Below are positions 10,801 to 22,378 of a DNA stretch of 64,000 nucleotides, piece after piece. The DNA lies in NCBI GenBank assembly GCA_039000515.1, contig JBCFYV010000012.1, forward strand, positions 86,024,284 to 86,088,283, given 5' to 3'. The notes beneath the pieces are model-generated. The model was not told the origin of the DNA and did not search any database. It was given only the letters and a program-made list of their open reading frames with translations. The stretch is from Timema cristinae (taxonomy: Eukaryota; Arthropoda; Insecta; Phasmatodea; Timematidae). Position 1 is the stretch's first letter. Each line of letters opens with the position of its first letter. Made by a program: the position numbers and the translations under genes.

Positions 10801-11849
10801 GAAACAAGAGTATCTAGTAAAAAAGTATTTGTAAGTATAGTAAGGAAATTATCGATACTTTTTCACATCCCTAGTTGACAATTTCGCCATTACAAATATG
10901 TACTAGACATATTTTATTAAATGGAGCTGGTGAACCTTTTGAGAGCATGTGCACAATGTGTCATTAATTTTACGAGGAATTCTCTCAAGTGTTCATAGGA
11001 AATTTGAGAAGAAAAATTGACTAATGGAATATTTTATCATTCTTCTTCTTAAGTCAACAACTCGAAGGTTGGTTTGATGTGATTTATATCCATCCGGAGC
11101 TGGGCATCCACTCAACCCTTTAACTGGTTAGTGCTACCTGCCCTATCTGGTAAAGATTTCATGTACTAGAGTTAATGAAGTGTGTTGATTTCCCGTTGCC
11201 TGCCATACTAAATTTCAATGAGTGTACGTTAAAGGGCCAACCAATTTTGCCGGGTAATTTATTTTCACATATCTTCCAGGGTTCTGTTTACATGCCACAC
11301 TCGACAAAGGGACCGACGGCTTTATTTCCCCTCCAAAGGAAGTTTGCTACGAGTTGTTATCGCTCAAGAAAAATTCGTACACCTAAGCTTAGTATTTGAG
11401 CTCACCCCAATACCAGCGAGATCGACCTTTCATAATTAATATCGACTATTTTAATATATAACTATAAATATTTCGTCACACTATATTTATTAAATTTTTC
11501 TTACAAATATAGATAACACACTAATAATTGAAGCCGTATAGAAAACATATTTAGGCGATGTTTATAAAAAATTGTCACTGTATGAATAATACAGTTTTAG
11601 AAATTATATGGTAATTATAATAAATATCTAAGAAGAAACAAAATTAATGACCTTTTGACAGTCATTAAATACAAATAATTAGTTTCAAAGAAATTAAATG
11701 CATTATATTCTTATAGTTTTATCTCAATCGGTACAAGTGGTGAAATAACTTTGAACTCTTGTTAATGCTACTTACAGTTAGTTCGTTCCAAGCCCCCAGG
11801 TTTGAATCTTTGGCTGAACATACTGACCAATAATTTGATAGTTCTCTAC
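10801..11849. other. Unassigned sequence
   Basis: AT-rich DNA with no recognisable gene. A 74-codon open frame at 11175-11399 has no known motif and no support. Confidence 0.5.
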
Positions 11850-12055
11850 GTTCACCACATCTTACTGAATCCATTCGGACTGTCCGCTCATTTACACTGA
11901 TGGCTGTAGGGATGAGGAAAGGGGAGTTCAGAAAGAATGTACCCGTACTTACGAGCAATCAGAATGAAAAACGTTTTAGGAGAAAATACCTCAGTACATC
12001 TGATCAGAATTCAAGCCTGGAACTCCTGGTCACAGGTATGCCAAATGAAACTATA
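11850..12055 (-). mobile_element. SINE family B copy, diverged
   Basis: Tail complement CATCTTACTGAATCCATTCG, then body complement GGATGAGGAAAGGGGAGTTC, AATGTACCCGTACTTACGAG and AAACGTTTTAGGAGAAAATA, then the degenerate head. Orientation is minus. Confidence 0.72.
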
Positions 12056-12189
12056 AAATTATACACATTAGTGCCAGAACTATAAGCTAATTAAATCATT
12101 TATTATAAGCGAACAGGATGATAAACATGACTAATATCAGTACCGGACAGTAGGGGCTTAAAACTTGATAACCCAATGAAACAAATTTA

Positions 12190-12395
12190 CGAGTACAAGC
12201 CGGCAGTGATTGGCATACGGTCTAAGACGCCAGTCTCTAAATTTATTAAATTAATAGTAAAGGTACAAATCTCAGCTGGAAGAACCAGGGGTGATTTCTC
12301 GCATGTGATTTCTCACCGTAGTTTTTCCATTTTCCGTTCATGGTAATGTGGGTGAACTCCCACTAAAATACCTACCTCATCCTTACCCCTTAAAA
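12190..12395 (+). mobile_element. SINE family B copy, degraded
   Basis: A degenerate head near 12195 and B-box region TACAAATCTCAGCTGGAAGA are followed by the body AGTTTTTCCATTTTCCGTTC and AATGTGGGTGAACTCCCAC. The hairpin tail is missing. Confidence 0.6.
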
Positions 12396-12974
12396 CTTTA
12401 ATAATAAACTTTATAATGAACGTAATAATCAAAGCTAGGAGAATAACATTCGATACATCGCAGTGAATATCGCCTGGATATAAGAGAAGCCAAACAGTGC
12501 TTAACACCCCGCCTCCCTTTCCAAGGAAATCGTTTGGTATTAAAATCCGTTCTACCGGAAGAAAGACGTGCAGCCGTTCGTCTAAACGTGTCAATAGGCC
12601 TAGCTCTTAAGTCAGAGGTAGATATGGTGTTATTGTCCCAAGTAAGACTCTGGTGGGGGGGCAGTAAGGGTGAGAAACAGTTGAAACACTGCGATGGAAG
12701 GCGCTGATTAGTTCTTTCCAGGAAGCGCTTCTCTCGTAAAACACCGACTGCTGTGTTTTACAATCGCGCCTTAAAACAAGACATTAATCATGATGAGCCG
12801 GACATTATCTGCTCCTTCCACAAACAATTGGAAGTGGGGGAAAAAGATGCAGAAATAAACAAGTTGGGGATGTGGAGGATCTTATGGACCCTGGTTCTAT
12901 TCCTGTTCAACCATCAGGGAGCTAGTACTTTCTTTGATAGTGGGCTACTTATATCTTACACAAAATAAAATTGT

Positions 12975-13310
12975 TGATGCTGGGTATTATAATATCTAGT
13001 GATAATAATAGGTACTATGATTCCCAATATAATGTCGGGTACTATAATCTCCAGTGATAATGTTGGTAACTATAGCCCCCAGTGGTGTTGTTGGGTACTA
13101 CAATACCCACGTATAAGGTTGGGTACTATAATATCAACGTATAATGTTGGTTACTATAATACCCCAGGTACTATAATCCATGAGTGGTACTATAATCTCC
13201 AGTGATAGTGTTGGGTACTATAACCACCAGTGATAGTGCTGGGTACTAAACAATATCCACACGTATAATGCTGGGTACTATAATTCCCAGTGATGTTGCT
13301 GGATATTGGA
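12975..13310. repeat. Degenerate 28-bp tandem repeat, about 11 copies
   Basis: Units based on GGGTACTATAATCTCCAGTG plus ATAATGTT recur every 28-29 bp with substitutions and a few indels. Open frames at 12999-13205 (+) and 13190-13390 (-) follow the repeat. Confidence 0.88.
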
Positions 13311-13553
13311 TGTTGCTTGTATATTTTTAGTAAATTCTCTAGCGTGTGGTAACTTCCCATAACATTCCTTTCATTAAGGCTTGGAGTCAACTTGCAGCCT
13401 TCCAGTTCCCAGTTATTCGTGCACGAGGAGAAACTTGGGGGAGTGAGACACTAAATCACCAAGAGGGCAGCTGCCAAGCAGCGATAATTCAAGGGGCTCT
13501 TTAGATTTATATTCAAAAATTAAGATACTATTTTGTTTTTATGAACTACACAC

Positions 13554-13794
13554 AAACCGCTTGTGTGTCCCGCTACTCTTGCAATAAACTAGTCTGCCGA
13601 TGACGGGGAGATCAAGGTTCGAATCTCGGTTAGGTGTACTGAGGGGAGTGTTTCCAAAATGGTTTTCCACTCTCTCTCCACGTAAATGCGGGTAAAATTA
13701 AAATAAATATCACCTTTCTAATCCCTAAAACCATTATCATAAGTAGTAGATAAGCGTGTAAACTGAACGGGTAGTAAGACGCGGTGCTAAAAAA
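13554..13794 (+). mobile_element. SINE family B, with TSD
   Basis: B-box GGTTCGAATCTCGGTTAGGT, body AAATGGTTTTCCACTCTCTC and tail CTGAACGGGTAGTAAGACGC are followed by an A-rich end. Perfect 10-bp flanks AACTACACAC at 13544-13553 and 13795-13804 are the TSD. This is one of the younger family B copies. Confidence 0.95.
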
Positions 13795-14070
13795 AACTAC
13801 ACACACTCCGAATATTCGAAGCGTCTACTGGGACGAGGCCGTAAATTAAATGTAACACACATGCTCCCCTGGATTCAGTGTACTTCTCTCACTGACTTTC
13901 CTACTTATATACTCCCGTATCAACATCAAGGTGAAATCATTTAGACCAATATTCATTTTACTTTACCTCAAACAACAAACTATTCAAACAATATTTTTCA
14001 AAAATATATTTAAAACGTTTTATAAAACTTCATTAATTTATACAGATAAAGTGTATCAACTAAATTTTTC

Positions 14071-14130
14071 CCACCGCGTCTTACGGGCTGTCTGCATTTT
14101 TATAAACTAATTGGGTTGGGGTGAGAAAAG
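14071..14130 (-). mobile_element. SINE A/B shared-tail fragment
   Basis: CACCGCGTCTTACGGGCTGT matches the shared tail complement with a small internal deletion that removes the hairpin. The body is not recognisable. Confidence 0.6.
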
Positions 14131-14568
14131 AATAATTTAAAATACAAAATGCCACCATTTGAGTGTATTAATAACATTAAGACCGAGTACTCTACCTAAA
14201 ACAATGAACACAAAAAATAAATTAAATTAAATTTGGCCAACATGACTTGCCCTAATTGTTTATTTTGGCTGTGAAAGTTATTTGGTTTCTTTTAAGGATA
14301 TGAAAAATAAAACAACAGTATAAAAGAGAGCCAAATCTGGGTTATTTAATAGGTCTATAGTATTCTGGGCGTAAAAAATGGATAAAAAAGTATGAATTGT
14401 AGTACAACATTTTTCCTTTTTTGTCTAAGTTTATTTCACTGCAAAAATAACCAAAAGAGTGGCTTTAAACAGCTTACAATGGAGTTAGAACAGTCACAAA
14501 AAGAATTGGGAGAATTGGCAAGTATGTTTTAGTCGATCATCCACATAAATTTATTTGGGTTTGGAGAT

Positions 14569-14748
14569 AAAACAGATTGTAATAACTACAAAGATATCTC
14601 ACTACTACCAACATGTTACAAAATTCCATCTTACATAATTTTAATGAGATTGACACCATATGCAGAGGAAATAATTGGTGATTATCAGAGTGAATTTCGA
14701 CGAAATATATCAACGACGGATCAGATTTTTAACATCCGGCAAATATTG
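14569..14748 (+). pseudogene. RTE-like LINE reverse-transcriptase fragment
   Basis: Sixty uninterrupted codons read NNYKDISLLPTCYKI, LTPYAEEIIGDYQ, then FRRNISTTDQIFNIRQIL. This is the conserved N-terminal part of non-LTR reverse transcriptases, where NNYRGISLL and GFRRxRSTxDQI are typical. It stops at a TAA at 14749. Homology is by motif recognition. RTE is the best match, but other endonuclease-type LINE clades share these motifs. No catalytic FADD box is present in the fragment. Confidence 0.8.
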
Positions 14749-15061
14749 TAAAATAAGTGACAATACAACATGACAATACATTAATATACATAGCGTTTAA
14801 ATCATAATGTAATTTAAAAATGGTTTGTAAAGTTTTTGTTGTAATTTCATATTAAACCTATTATATTTTTGGTTAACGCTAAATAAATTAATATTAGAGA
14901 ACTTAACCATGCATGCAGTTATATTAAAAATATACACTACTCTTGCACAAGTTTATTTACTTGTGGTCTGGACATACAAATGTTGAGGGTTATATTAAAC
15001 GCTGTCCTACCCCCATGTGGGCAAACTTGAAAATAAATTAATTTTAAAACCTTTATGTTTG

Positions 15062-15175
15062 TACTCAGTTTCTTACTACCCATCTGTCCTATACTTACAC
15101 TTACTGGCTGAGGATGAGGAAGGTAAAAACATGGTTTCTTATCTTACATGACGAAAATAAATGTAGGGTGTTCAA
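15062..15175 (-). mobile_element. SINE family B fragment
   Basis: Tail complement TTTCTTACTACCCATCTGTC is followed by ACTTACACTTACTGGC and GATGAGGAAGGTAAAAAC, as in the 3' half of family B read on the minus strand. Confidence 0.6.
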
Positions 15176-15374
15176 AAACCAAGGCGTTTAGGAATATAAT
15201 TATTTGGTCCCAAATTTGGATGAAGCTACCAGTGAGTGGAGGAGGTTACATAATTAGGGGTTTCATACCCTGTACTCTTCACAAGACATTGTTAGGATAA
15301 TCAAGTCTGATGGCTCACGGTGGGCAAGAGATCAATCGTGATTGGGAGATTCTAAGAACCTTGTTCAGTGTATT

Positions 15375-15494
15375 GACGGGCAGTGGGAAGATACCAATGG
15401 AAGACCTAGACGTAGATGGGAGGATAACTACAGAATGGACCTGAAAGAGATAGGGTGTAATGAAGTGGACTATCTCAAGATGCGGGATAGGTGA
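15375..15494 (+). pseudogene. LINE ORF2 C-terminal fragment (RTE-like)
   Basis: An open segment reads GRPRRRWEDNYRMDLKEIG then CNEVDYLKMRDR before a TGA. A GRPRxRWxDxxRxDLKEIG motif is typical of the C-terminal end of RTE-like and related LINE ORF2 proteins. Upstream sequence to about 15300 is out of frame. It lies on the same strand as the fragment at 14569, but the spacing is shorter than an intact ORF2 would need, so the two are either one deleted copy or two pieces. Confidence 0.65.
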
Positions 15495-15559
15495 CATACT
15501 TTTGTAAGTGTAACAATGAATTTCGAGTTCCTAATGCCATATAGTATGTAAGTATGGTA

Positions 15560-15794
15560 CAGTAGCCCCATGGCTTCTTTGGTACTGACTGACAGCTAGT
15601 AGTTGACTTCTGACAGTCATCATTTAGGTATATACCAAAATTTTTACTGTCAAAAGTGACAGCTGCTAGACACATGTTTTTGCAGATCATCTGGTTCGGC
15701 GTAGGGATACGTAGTTTGGTCTGGTAACTTTTTAAAGCTATCAGAAGTCAGCTGTGAGCTGTCAGTCAGCGCCAAAGAAGCCATGGGGCTACTG
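15560..15794. mobile_element. Foldback MITE with TA target duplication
   Basis: Terminal inverted repeats of about 57 bp begin CAGTAGCCCCATGGCTTCTT and differ at only a few positions. TA dinucleotides flank both ends (15558-15559 and 15795-15796). The 235-bp size, CAGT terminus and TA target fit a Tc1/mariner-type MITE. The overlapping small minus-strand frames are not genes. Confidence 0.88.
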
Positions 15795-15796
15795 TA

Positions 15797-17702
15797 GAAT
15801 ATAGGGAAAGTGTAACTTCCGAAACGAGCGCACAAACTGCGAGAATGCAACAGGTTCAAATTAAAAGTAATCACATTTAACACGCTAATAAAATAAAATT
15901 AACATTTTCACATCTTGACTACCAAAAACTTTGTTCATTAACTTTTTGAAAAATAGCTTATTCCAAAGTCCAATGAGAGTCAAATCCTAGACCGTAAAAT
16001 AAAAACTAGCATATAAAATTATACTGAGAACGTCTCCAAATTACATTTAGACCAAATTTGATTTAAAATAACTATGTTTGATATTAGCAGGAATGTTTAT
16101 TTTTATTTATTATAATAGTGGATTAAAAATTCAATGTACAGTAGTTTTCATTTACTTTGAATATTAACACTTATTATTACAACGTGTAGTGCTAAAGAAT
16201 GAGAAAACTCAAGAAAGAATATAAGATAAGAGTGAAGAATTTTACATGTTTTACTGTCTCAGTTAAATAAGGACTAATGTCATAAAACTTTGTGTATGGA
16301 AAAGCATGTGGTTTTTTCTTTGTAAATAATGTATCACTAGAATAATACTCTCATTGAAGTAAGTAGGGACCAACTATATTTATTCACACAGCAGTTAACA
16401 CTTTGTGAGTATTTTAGTTACTGAATATATTAAGATGTTTAATTGTTTATATTTAATTACGCAAATTTTCATAATTGGACATTGGCCCTTCTTATCCTAA
16501 CGTACATGGTATTAATGTTTCTTTGACTCAAGAAGGTCACAGAGATTAGTTTAACCCTCCATTGCCGCCTGCATTCCGATACAGCAGGTTAGCCAACGCT
16601 TGCAAAATGATACTAGCTTGTAAATGGGTAAAGATCATACTAACGGCACCTATTATCAGCTATGACAACTAGTTGCAGAAGAAAAAGTTGTATTTAAAAC
16701 CATGTATTTTGACTAGAGAGTCGACTTGGGAGTCGTTAGAGCTCAATATCGTCGTGATTATTGAAGCTAACCCAAATTAAAAAATATGTCTAAAAAGAAA
16801 AAGAAATTATTCATTAAATAGTATGTTATAAACAAACACTCTAGCTTAATTGTACAAAGAAAATAAATAAATCCATTAATAATTTTTGTTTTCCCATTTA
16901 AAATGCATTGAAATGGAAACATTTTAATGAAAATATTTCAATAACTATTTTTAGCATGGTTTGAAAATTCCATAAGAATTATGAAAGTTGCCCAGATATG
17001 TTACTAAAATAAATAAAAAACAACAATGTTGAATTATTAAATATATTTTGTTTTAAATTCTTTTGTTTAGAACCGTGCATTTATGGGTAGGCAGGGCCTT
17101 AAGGTGAGACCATTTAGTATATAAAGCTCAGTACACTCAACCAAGATTAGAAACCCAGGCTCCTTGTAACTGGTCAAATATACCTGATAAGGTGACTATC
17201 ATGTCCACGCACCCACAGGAGAGGATCTTCACAATTTCCCCCAAGGAGTTCACTTTATTCTATTCCAGACCGTTAATCCTTTACAAAGAGTATTTCCTAA
17301 GAATGCGTGCCTTGAAAGTCAGCTGTTTCTATTAACAAGAGTATGTTGTTAGCCTGTTATTACTAGTAACAAATGTATAAACAAGGTAGTTAGTATTTGT
17401 CAATGGAACCCTATAACACATCTAAATAAATCAACTGAGACAAAGACATTACTTAAGGATTCTAGCTTGGACAAGAAAGATGTATTTCAGGATACGACTC
17501 GTGTTTTTAAAACGGCTTCTTAAGAAGATGTCAGTCAAAGCAGATATTGGGAGTAAAAGAGAAAAATGTCCTAAAAGAAGTGTTTTAAGGGGGGGCTCTC
17601 CCTCTATCAGTGACGTTTCTTAATAGCTATCGTAACTATAACATAAAGAAAGCTTTTCAATTTACATAATCGAACATGCTTTGTCTTTGTAAATGTTCAC
17701 AT
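15797..17702. other. Unassigned AT-rich sequence
   Basis: No gene found. A segment at 17090-17180 (CAGTACACTCAACCAAGATT then AGAAACCCAGGC) resembles the middle of a minus-strand family B SINE, but too weakly to call separately. Confidence 0.5.
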
Positions 17703-17775
17703 GCGTGTAGTTTAGTGGTATTAAAGGTCGACTTCAGGTCTGGATGGCATTGGTTCAATACCAAATGCAGTCTAA
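17703..17775 (+). mobile_element. tRNA-like SINE head or tRNA relic
   Basis: An A-box-like TAGTTTAGTGG near 17708 and B-box-like GGTTCAATACC near 17751 are separated by a plausible distance. Acceptor pairing is poor, so this is not called as a functional tRNA. Confidence 0.5.
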
Positions 17776-18345
17776 AATAAAGTATACTTTAAATCCGACA
17801 TTATTAGTAGTTCAAGTACTAATTTCAAGGTTATATAGTATTAAATTATGCCTATCTAGGTTTAACTCATTTTTAACTCATCAGCAGATATAATTTTCTG
17901 TCTATAAATTGACAATAATATAAACATCCAAATGGTACACATATCTTAACGAAATGTGTTGTAAAATTAGAATTTGAGACACATAATACATTTAATTGTA
18001 AGCCTAATTCTGTTTTTATATATTCATTTTGAACAGGAATGTATTAATTATTTACACAAAACAGGTTGTCACAATTATTGAGGATTGAAATTATTACATT
18101 AGGATCGGATTGTGTGCCGTTCATAATGCTTTAGCATTAAGCTATATATGCCCTTTCATGGTCACGTATCACGCGTTATTTTTAAGGCAGCGTTTATTAT
18201 GGATGTATGAAATAATCATTTATCTATAACACAGCCAAAGAAACACGTGGCTGGTTTTATGTGCTATCATATATCCTAAGTAAATAATCCATCGTAAATT
18301 GTGTTCTAAACATATTGAATACATTTAATAATTTTATAAAAATAG

Positions 18346-18423
18346 CACCTAGACACGGGAATCGCACCTGGGACCTTCTGATTAATTTAACAAAAAGCTT
18401 ACTCTACCCATAAGCTAGCCAGG
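18346..18423 (-). mobile_element. tRNA-derived sequence (SINE head or tRNA relic)
   Basis: The minus strand reads GGCTAGCTTATGGGTAGAGT near 18420, then GGTGCGATTCCCGTG near 18355. These are a good A-box/D-arm and B-box/T-arm pair. The anticodon-arm region is AT-rich and degenerate, and no clean cloverleaf was obtained by eye. Confidence 0.55.
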
Positions 18424-19174
18424 ATTTGTCCAGTGTTCTAATATTCACCACTCATAGTTTAAGACAGAGTTTATGATGGACGTGTAAGATCGTTGGCTAA
18501 TATGCGTAATCAAGAATATAGCCACCGATGACTCGGGGTCGATATACTGCCCTTTGGCGGCGTTACACATGTGGCAGTCTCCAAATATCAACTAATAGTC
18601 TCTTCGCGAATTACTTGCCAAAATATTTATTTAATGACGAGCACACATCTACACATATGTGCCTATACGTCAAATCCCAGAGTCAGTAATTTAGCTAAAT
18701 ATGAAGGCTTAAATGAACATAAATGTCTACCCACAAATTTTTGCAGGTGCATTTATAGCTATGAATAGTGAAGAGATATCACTGATTTAAAAAATAAGCC
18801 TAAGCCAAATTGTTTTTGAATTCGTTTCCAGACAGTTTTTATGTAAGTTATGGGCTCGATTCCATGTAGTAGGCTCTTTTTCGTGGAGGTCCAAAAATTA
18901 TCTGACCAAGTCGTTGGTCCACTCCATATCCACAGTATACATTATTCACTTGACAAACCTAGACACAACTGTGTGGATGGGCAAAACTATTCGCAATAAG
19001 CCGAATGTCCGTGCCATTTGATGTCTGATAAATTACCGACAACAGACAGGAAATGTTTGAGTTCGGCGAATAGTGAACATTCATCATATCTCACTGATCG
19101 ACGCTACGAGGTATTTTACGAACTACAAACATTCAGTACTCGGTATTAACCAAGTTCTGGACGTGTAACGTGGC

Positions 19175-19561
19175 CTTAAGGTAGGCCGAAAGAAGACACC
19201 AAAAATGACCAGTGTTTTTGAAGTTTTTATAGAGAAACTTTTGTGTCGGCCAAAACAAAAAAAATATTGCTCCGGTAGAAACAAAGAGTTTAATTTTCTA
19301 TACATGTATACAAATTTCATCAGTTCTTTAATATCTATCAAGTTTGTCCTGACATTTAATGATAACTTTTTCTCTTAATTTAAAAAGTGTCTAATCTAAT
19401 GCCACTATGCTCATAACCGATATTCAAGAACTGTTGATACCACCAGGTGAACAAAATTAAGCTTCATGTTTCTACTGAAGCCATATTTGATTTATTTTGG
19501 CCAATACAAGTTTTGCAAAAACACTGATATTTTCTCCCGTCCCCTTACTACCCACCTTAAA
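19175..19561. mobile_element. TTAA-flanked MITE, copy 1
   Basis: Inverted arms of about 110 bp run inward from TTAAGGTAGG (left) and CTACCCACCTTAA (right). They share GGCCAAAACAAAAAAAATAT-like and GGTAGAAACAAAGAGTTTAA-like segments in opposite orientation. Copies of similar length lie at 49921 and 55858. TTAA at both ends suggests a piggyBac- or Kolobok-like source. That assignment is inference. Confidence 0.75.
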
Positions 19562-19599
19562 AGGTTTAGTTGTACTGTATATCGTTGCGATACATATTA

Positions 19600-19665
19600 T
19601 GATTATGTGGTTGGGCATTAATGCACTTAGCCAATGATCTCGGGTTCGATTACCGTTGACAGGTA
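19600..19665 (+). mobile_element. tRNA-like SINE fragment
   Basis: ATGTGGTTGGGCATTAATGC followed by TCTCGGGTTCGATTACCG looks like A- and B-box arms. It is a different unit from the family B SINE that starts 33 bp downstream. Confidence 0.45.
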
Positions 19666-19697
19666 TATTTTTTTTCAGCTAAATAAAATATTATATT

Positions 19698-19958
19698 ACC
19701 CGCCTCGGTGGTGTAATTGGCTAACGCGCTAGTCGTGTTGAGCTCGACCGCTGAGGACGGGAAGATCGAATCTCGGTTGGGTGAACTGGGGGTGGTTTTT
19801 CCTAAATGGTTTTCCACTCTCCCTCCACGCAAATACGGGTTCACTTCCTCTAATTCAACCTTCCCAATTCCCAATCCATTTGCGTAATTAGTACTTTAAG
19901 CGTATAACCCGAACGGGTAGTAAGACGCGGTGCTAAATAATAATAATAATAATGATAC
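19698..19958 (+). mobile_element. SINE family B reference copy, full length, with TSD
   Basis: The head starts CCCGCCTCGGTGGTGTAATT (A-box TGGTGTAATTGGC). The B-box is GATCGAATCTCGG near 19770. The body has AAATGGTTTTCCACTCTCCC, and the tail GCGTATAACCCGAACGGGTA continues to the GGTGCTAA end and (TAA)n. Flanks ATATTATATT at 19688-19697 and 19959-19968 are a 10-bp TSD. The tail is identical to that of family A. Confidence 0.95.
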
Positions 19959-20379
19959 ATATTATATTCATATATATCTTTGTGAATGGGAGTATAATGT
20001 TACCAATATTGATTTTATCTAATTGTTAATATTGTGTGTATCAACACAACGCCGATTTAAAATAAAATTTACTATTCGGCACTACAACGCCATGTCACAA
20101 ATCACTGTGGATGTGTAAGATAGTAATCATCTGAATCGTTAGAATCAGTCAGAGAATTTATTTATCGTTGCTAGAAAGTAACCATCCCCTTAAATAAGTA
20201 ATTCCCCTGTAACCAGGAAAGGAAAATGTCGGTTTCTTCTTCCCTTATATCCCTCTGCCAGTTAATCTAGTCCGTGTTTCCTCTTCATCTGGCGCTAGCG
20301 TCGCCGACATTTCCCGCGCTCAATATGCGTATGTTCCTTCCTATTCTTCAACCTGCCCTCTTTCTCCCGTGTCTTCATC

Positions 20380-20615
20380 AACTTGGTATTTGACAGCTGC
20401 TAGATATGCTGCATGTTTGGTAGCTTGAGAGTAGTTCTGAACAACTTGTGACATGAGAGTATTTCTGAGAAACTTTGAACGTGACAGTTGAGGGATACAC
20501 GGCATGCTTTATAGCTTGAGTGTACTTCTGAACAACACATTACTCGACAGCTTCTGAGAACTGTTTACTTGGTAGCTTGAGAATGGGTATCAACAACTTG
20601 TTATTTGATACACCG
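20380..20615. repeat. Degenerate tandem repeat of about 60-95 bp
   Basis: GGTAGCTTGAGAGTAGTTCT, then GAACAACTTGT, and relatives recur at least three times with length variation. Another relic (GGTAGCTTGAGAATTGTTCC) lies at about 21130, beyond the next SINE. GC-richer sequence at 20220-20400 just upstream has no recognisable gene. Confidence 0.6.
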
Positions 20616-20854
20616 CGTATTTAATAACGTGGTTAATGAAAGTTAATACACATCTGTTAACATTATGGAAAAAAAAAAATTCTAAAAGATTTGTAGTAAG
20701 GAGCGTTACATAGACTAAGATAAGATTTGAAAATAAATTTATTTTTTATAGTTTATAAAATATAAGAATATATAAAGGAGATAGAGTGAAATAGGTAAGT
20801 TGAAAAATGTTTTATAAAATATAAGAATAAAGATAGTAGAACATTTTCCAGCAA

Positions 20855-21075
20855 CGCGTCATACTACCCGTTCGGTTTATACGCTCATGTACTAATTATG
20901 CTAATGTTTCTAGGGATTAGGAAGGCTATTTTTAGATTATGTTTACCGGCATTTACGTGAAGGAAGAGTGGAAAACTACTTAGTAAAAACTACTCTCAGT
21001 ACACACGACCGAGATTCAAACCTCTCTCTCTCCGTCATCAGCAGTTTAGTCTATATGGCCACCGAGGCGAGTGAA
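20855..21075 (-). mobile_element. SINE family B copy
   Basis: Tail complement GCGTCATACTACCCGTTCGG, body complement TTTACCGGCATTTACGTGAA and GGAAAACTACTTAGTAAAAA, then head complement CCACCGAGGCGAG. This is essentially the whole family B element on the minus strand. It lies within or beside the degenerate repeat that continues at 21130. Confidence 0.87.
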
Positions 21076-21959
21076 AGAATAAATTGATATATTATATTTA
21101 ACACGAGGTTGAAATTCAATTAATAATATCTGGTAGCTTGAGAATTGTTCCAAACAAGACAAACGTTCCTTTTAATTACTGTTCCACGTATTTCTATGTA
21201 TCCAGGTTATTTCCAAATTTATATCAACTGTTTAGCGATGGGGAAGGTACAATATAAATGAAATGTATATTTATTTATTTTGCGTGGAGAAAGATTGGGG
21301 AAGTATAACAGGTAGAGATTCAAATACCAGCCTTTATGTAACAAAAAAACCATGTAACATTGGACTGATGCCCTTGTCCACGTGCACACTGGTACACGTG
21401 ATTTGCTATAAGTATGCCCTATAAGGAAATGAAAATATAATTTTCTTCCCAACCTATAAGGTATCCACTAGTCGACAGTTTTTCAGCAAAGCTGTCACTA
21501 CCTTCTTTAACATTTTTTCCCATTGCTTTGATATATTCCAAGTTAGATTGTGTCTAACATATTAAATGAGGAAAAAATGAGTGTGGTTTTGAAATTCATA
21601 CAAAATAAAGGAAAGCGTGCTAGTTCAATCAACATTGTATAATAAGATGTCAAATAAGTGTTTCCTGTATTTTAAAGGAATCCAACCAGAACACACACAC
21701 ACGTGGGGCGGGCGTAAAAAGGTAGATCTAATTGGCATTTTTTATGTGGTCTATGTATGGTAATTATTGAAAGCAGCTTTACAACATCTAATTTATGTAT
21801 TTTACATGCATTATAATTATTATTTAAAACAATACCAGATCAACTTCACAACTAAAAAAAAATGCCTTTAATATTGCATGAGATCTGATAAAGTTGACTA
21901 TTATTTCAAATCTTTAGAAAATGTCATATAAATAACATCCTTTGAAAAAAAAGTTTTAC

Positions 21960-22165
21960 AAGTTATCCATCCAGGCCATCCTCATTTGATTATGCTAACG
22001 GACTAGGGATAAGAAAGGCATGATTTGTTGGAAATCCAACCGAATTTTCGGGGAATAGAGTGGGAAACTATATAAACTATATACAATAAAAGTTAACCCA
22101 GCCAGATTTTGAACCCCAACCTTACCATTGCTGATAAATCATATTATATGAGCCATACATATGGT
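21960..22165 (-). mobile_element. SINE family B copy, diverged
   Basis: GACTAGGGATAAGAAAGGCA, then GGGGAATAGAGTGGGAAACT, then ATTTTGAACCCCAACCTTAC is the family B body and B-box region on the minus strand. The hairpin tail is unrecognisable. Confidence 0.65.
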
Positions 22166-22169
22166 TTGC

Positions 22170-22378
22170 AGGCCCACCCATGCGTGTAGAGATTTTTTTT
22201 TTTTTAGGAAATGTGCCTAGATTTGTATGGAGGGAGAATGAGAAATCATCTAGGGAAAAACACCTTAAGCATCCAGGCGTTATTCAATTCCCTCCCCCAT
22301 CCCCAACCCTCCTGCGTGTCTATCATAAACAATCTAAACAAGAAGAGACTGACGCCTTAGTCCACGTTCTTCATTAAT
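22170..22378 (-). mobile_element. SINE family B partial copy
   Basis: GGAAATGTGCCTAGATTTGT, then GGAGGGAGAATGAGAAATCA and CTAGGGAAAAACACC match the body on the minus strand. It directly abuts the previous copy. The 65-codon frame here is not a gene. Confidence 0.55.

Noticed and set aside
18346..18423. Functional tRNA gene
   Set aside because: A- and B-box-like arms exist but the anticodon arm and acceptor stem do not pair well; it is treated as a tRNA-derived relic.
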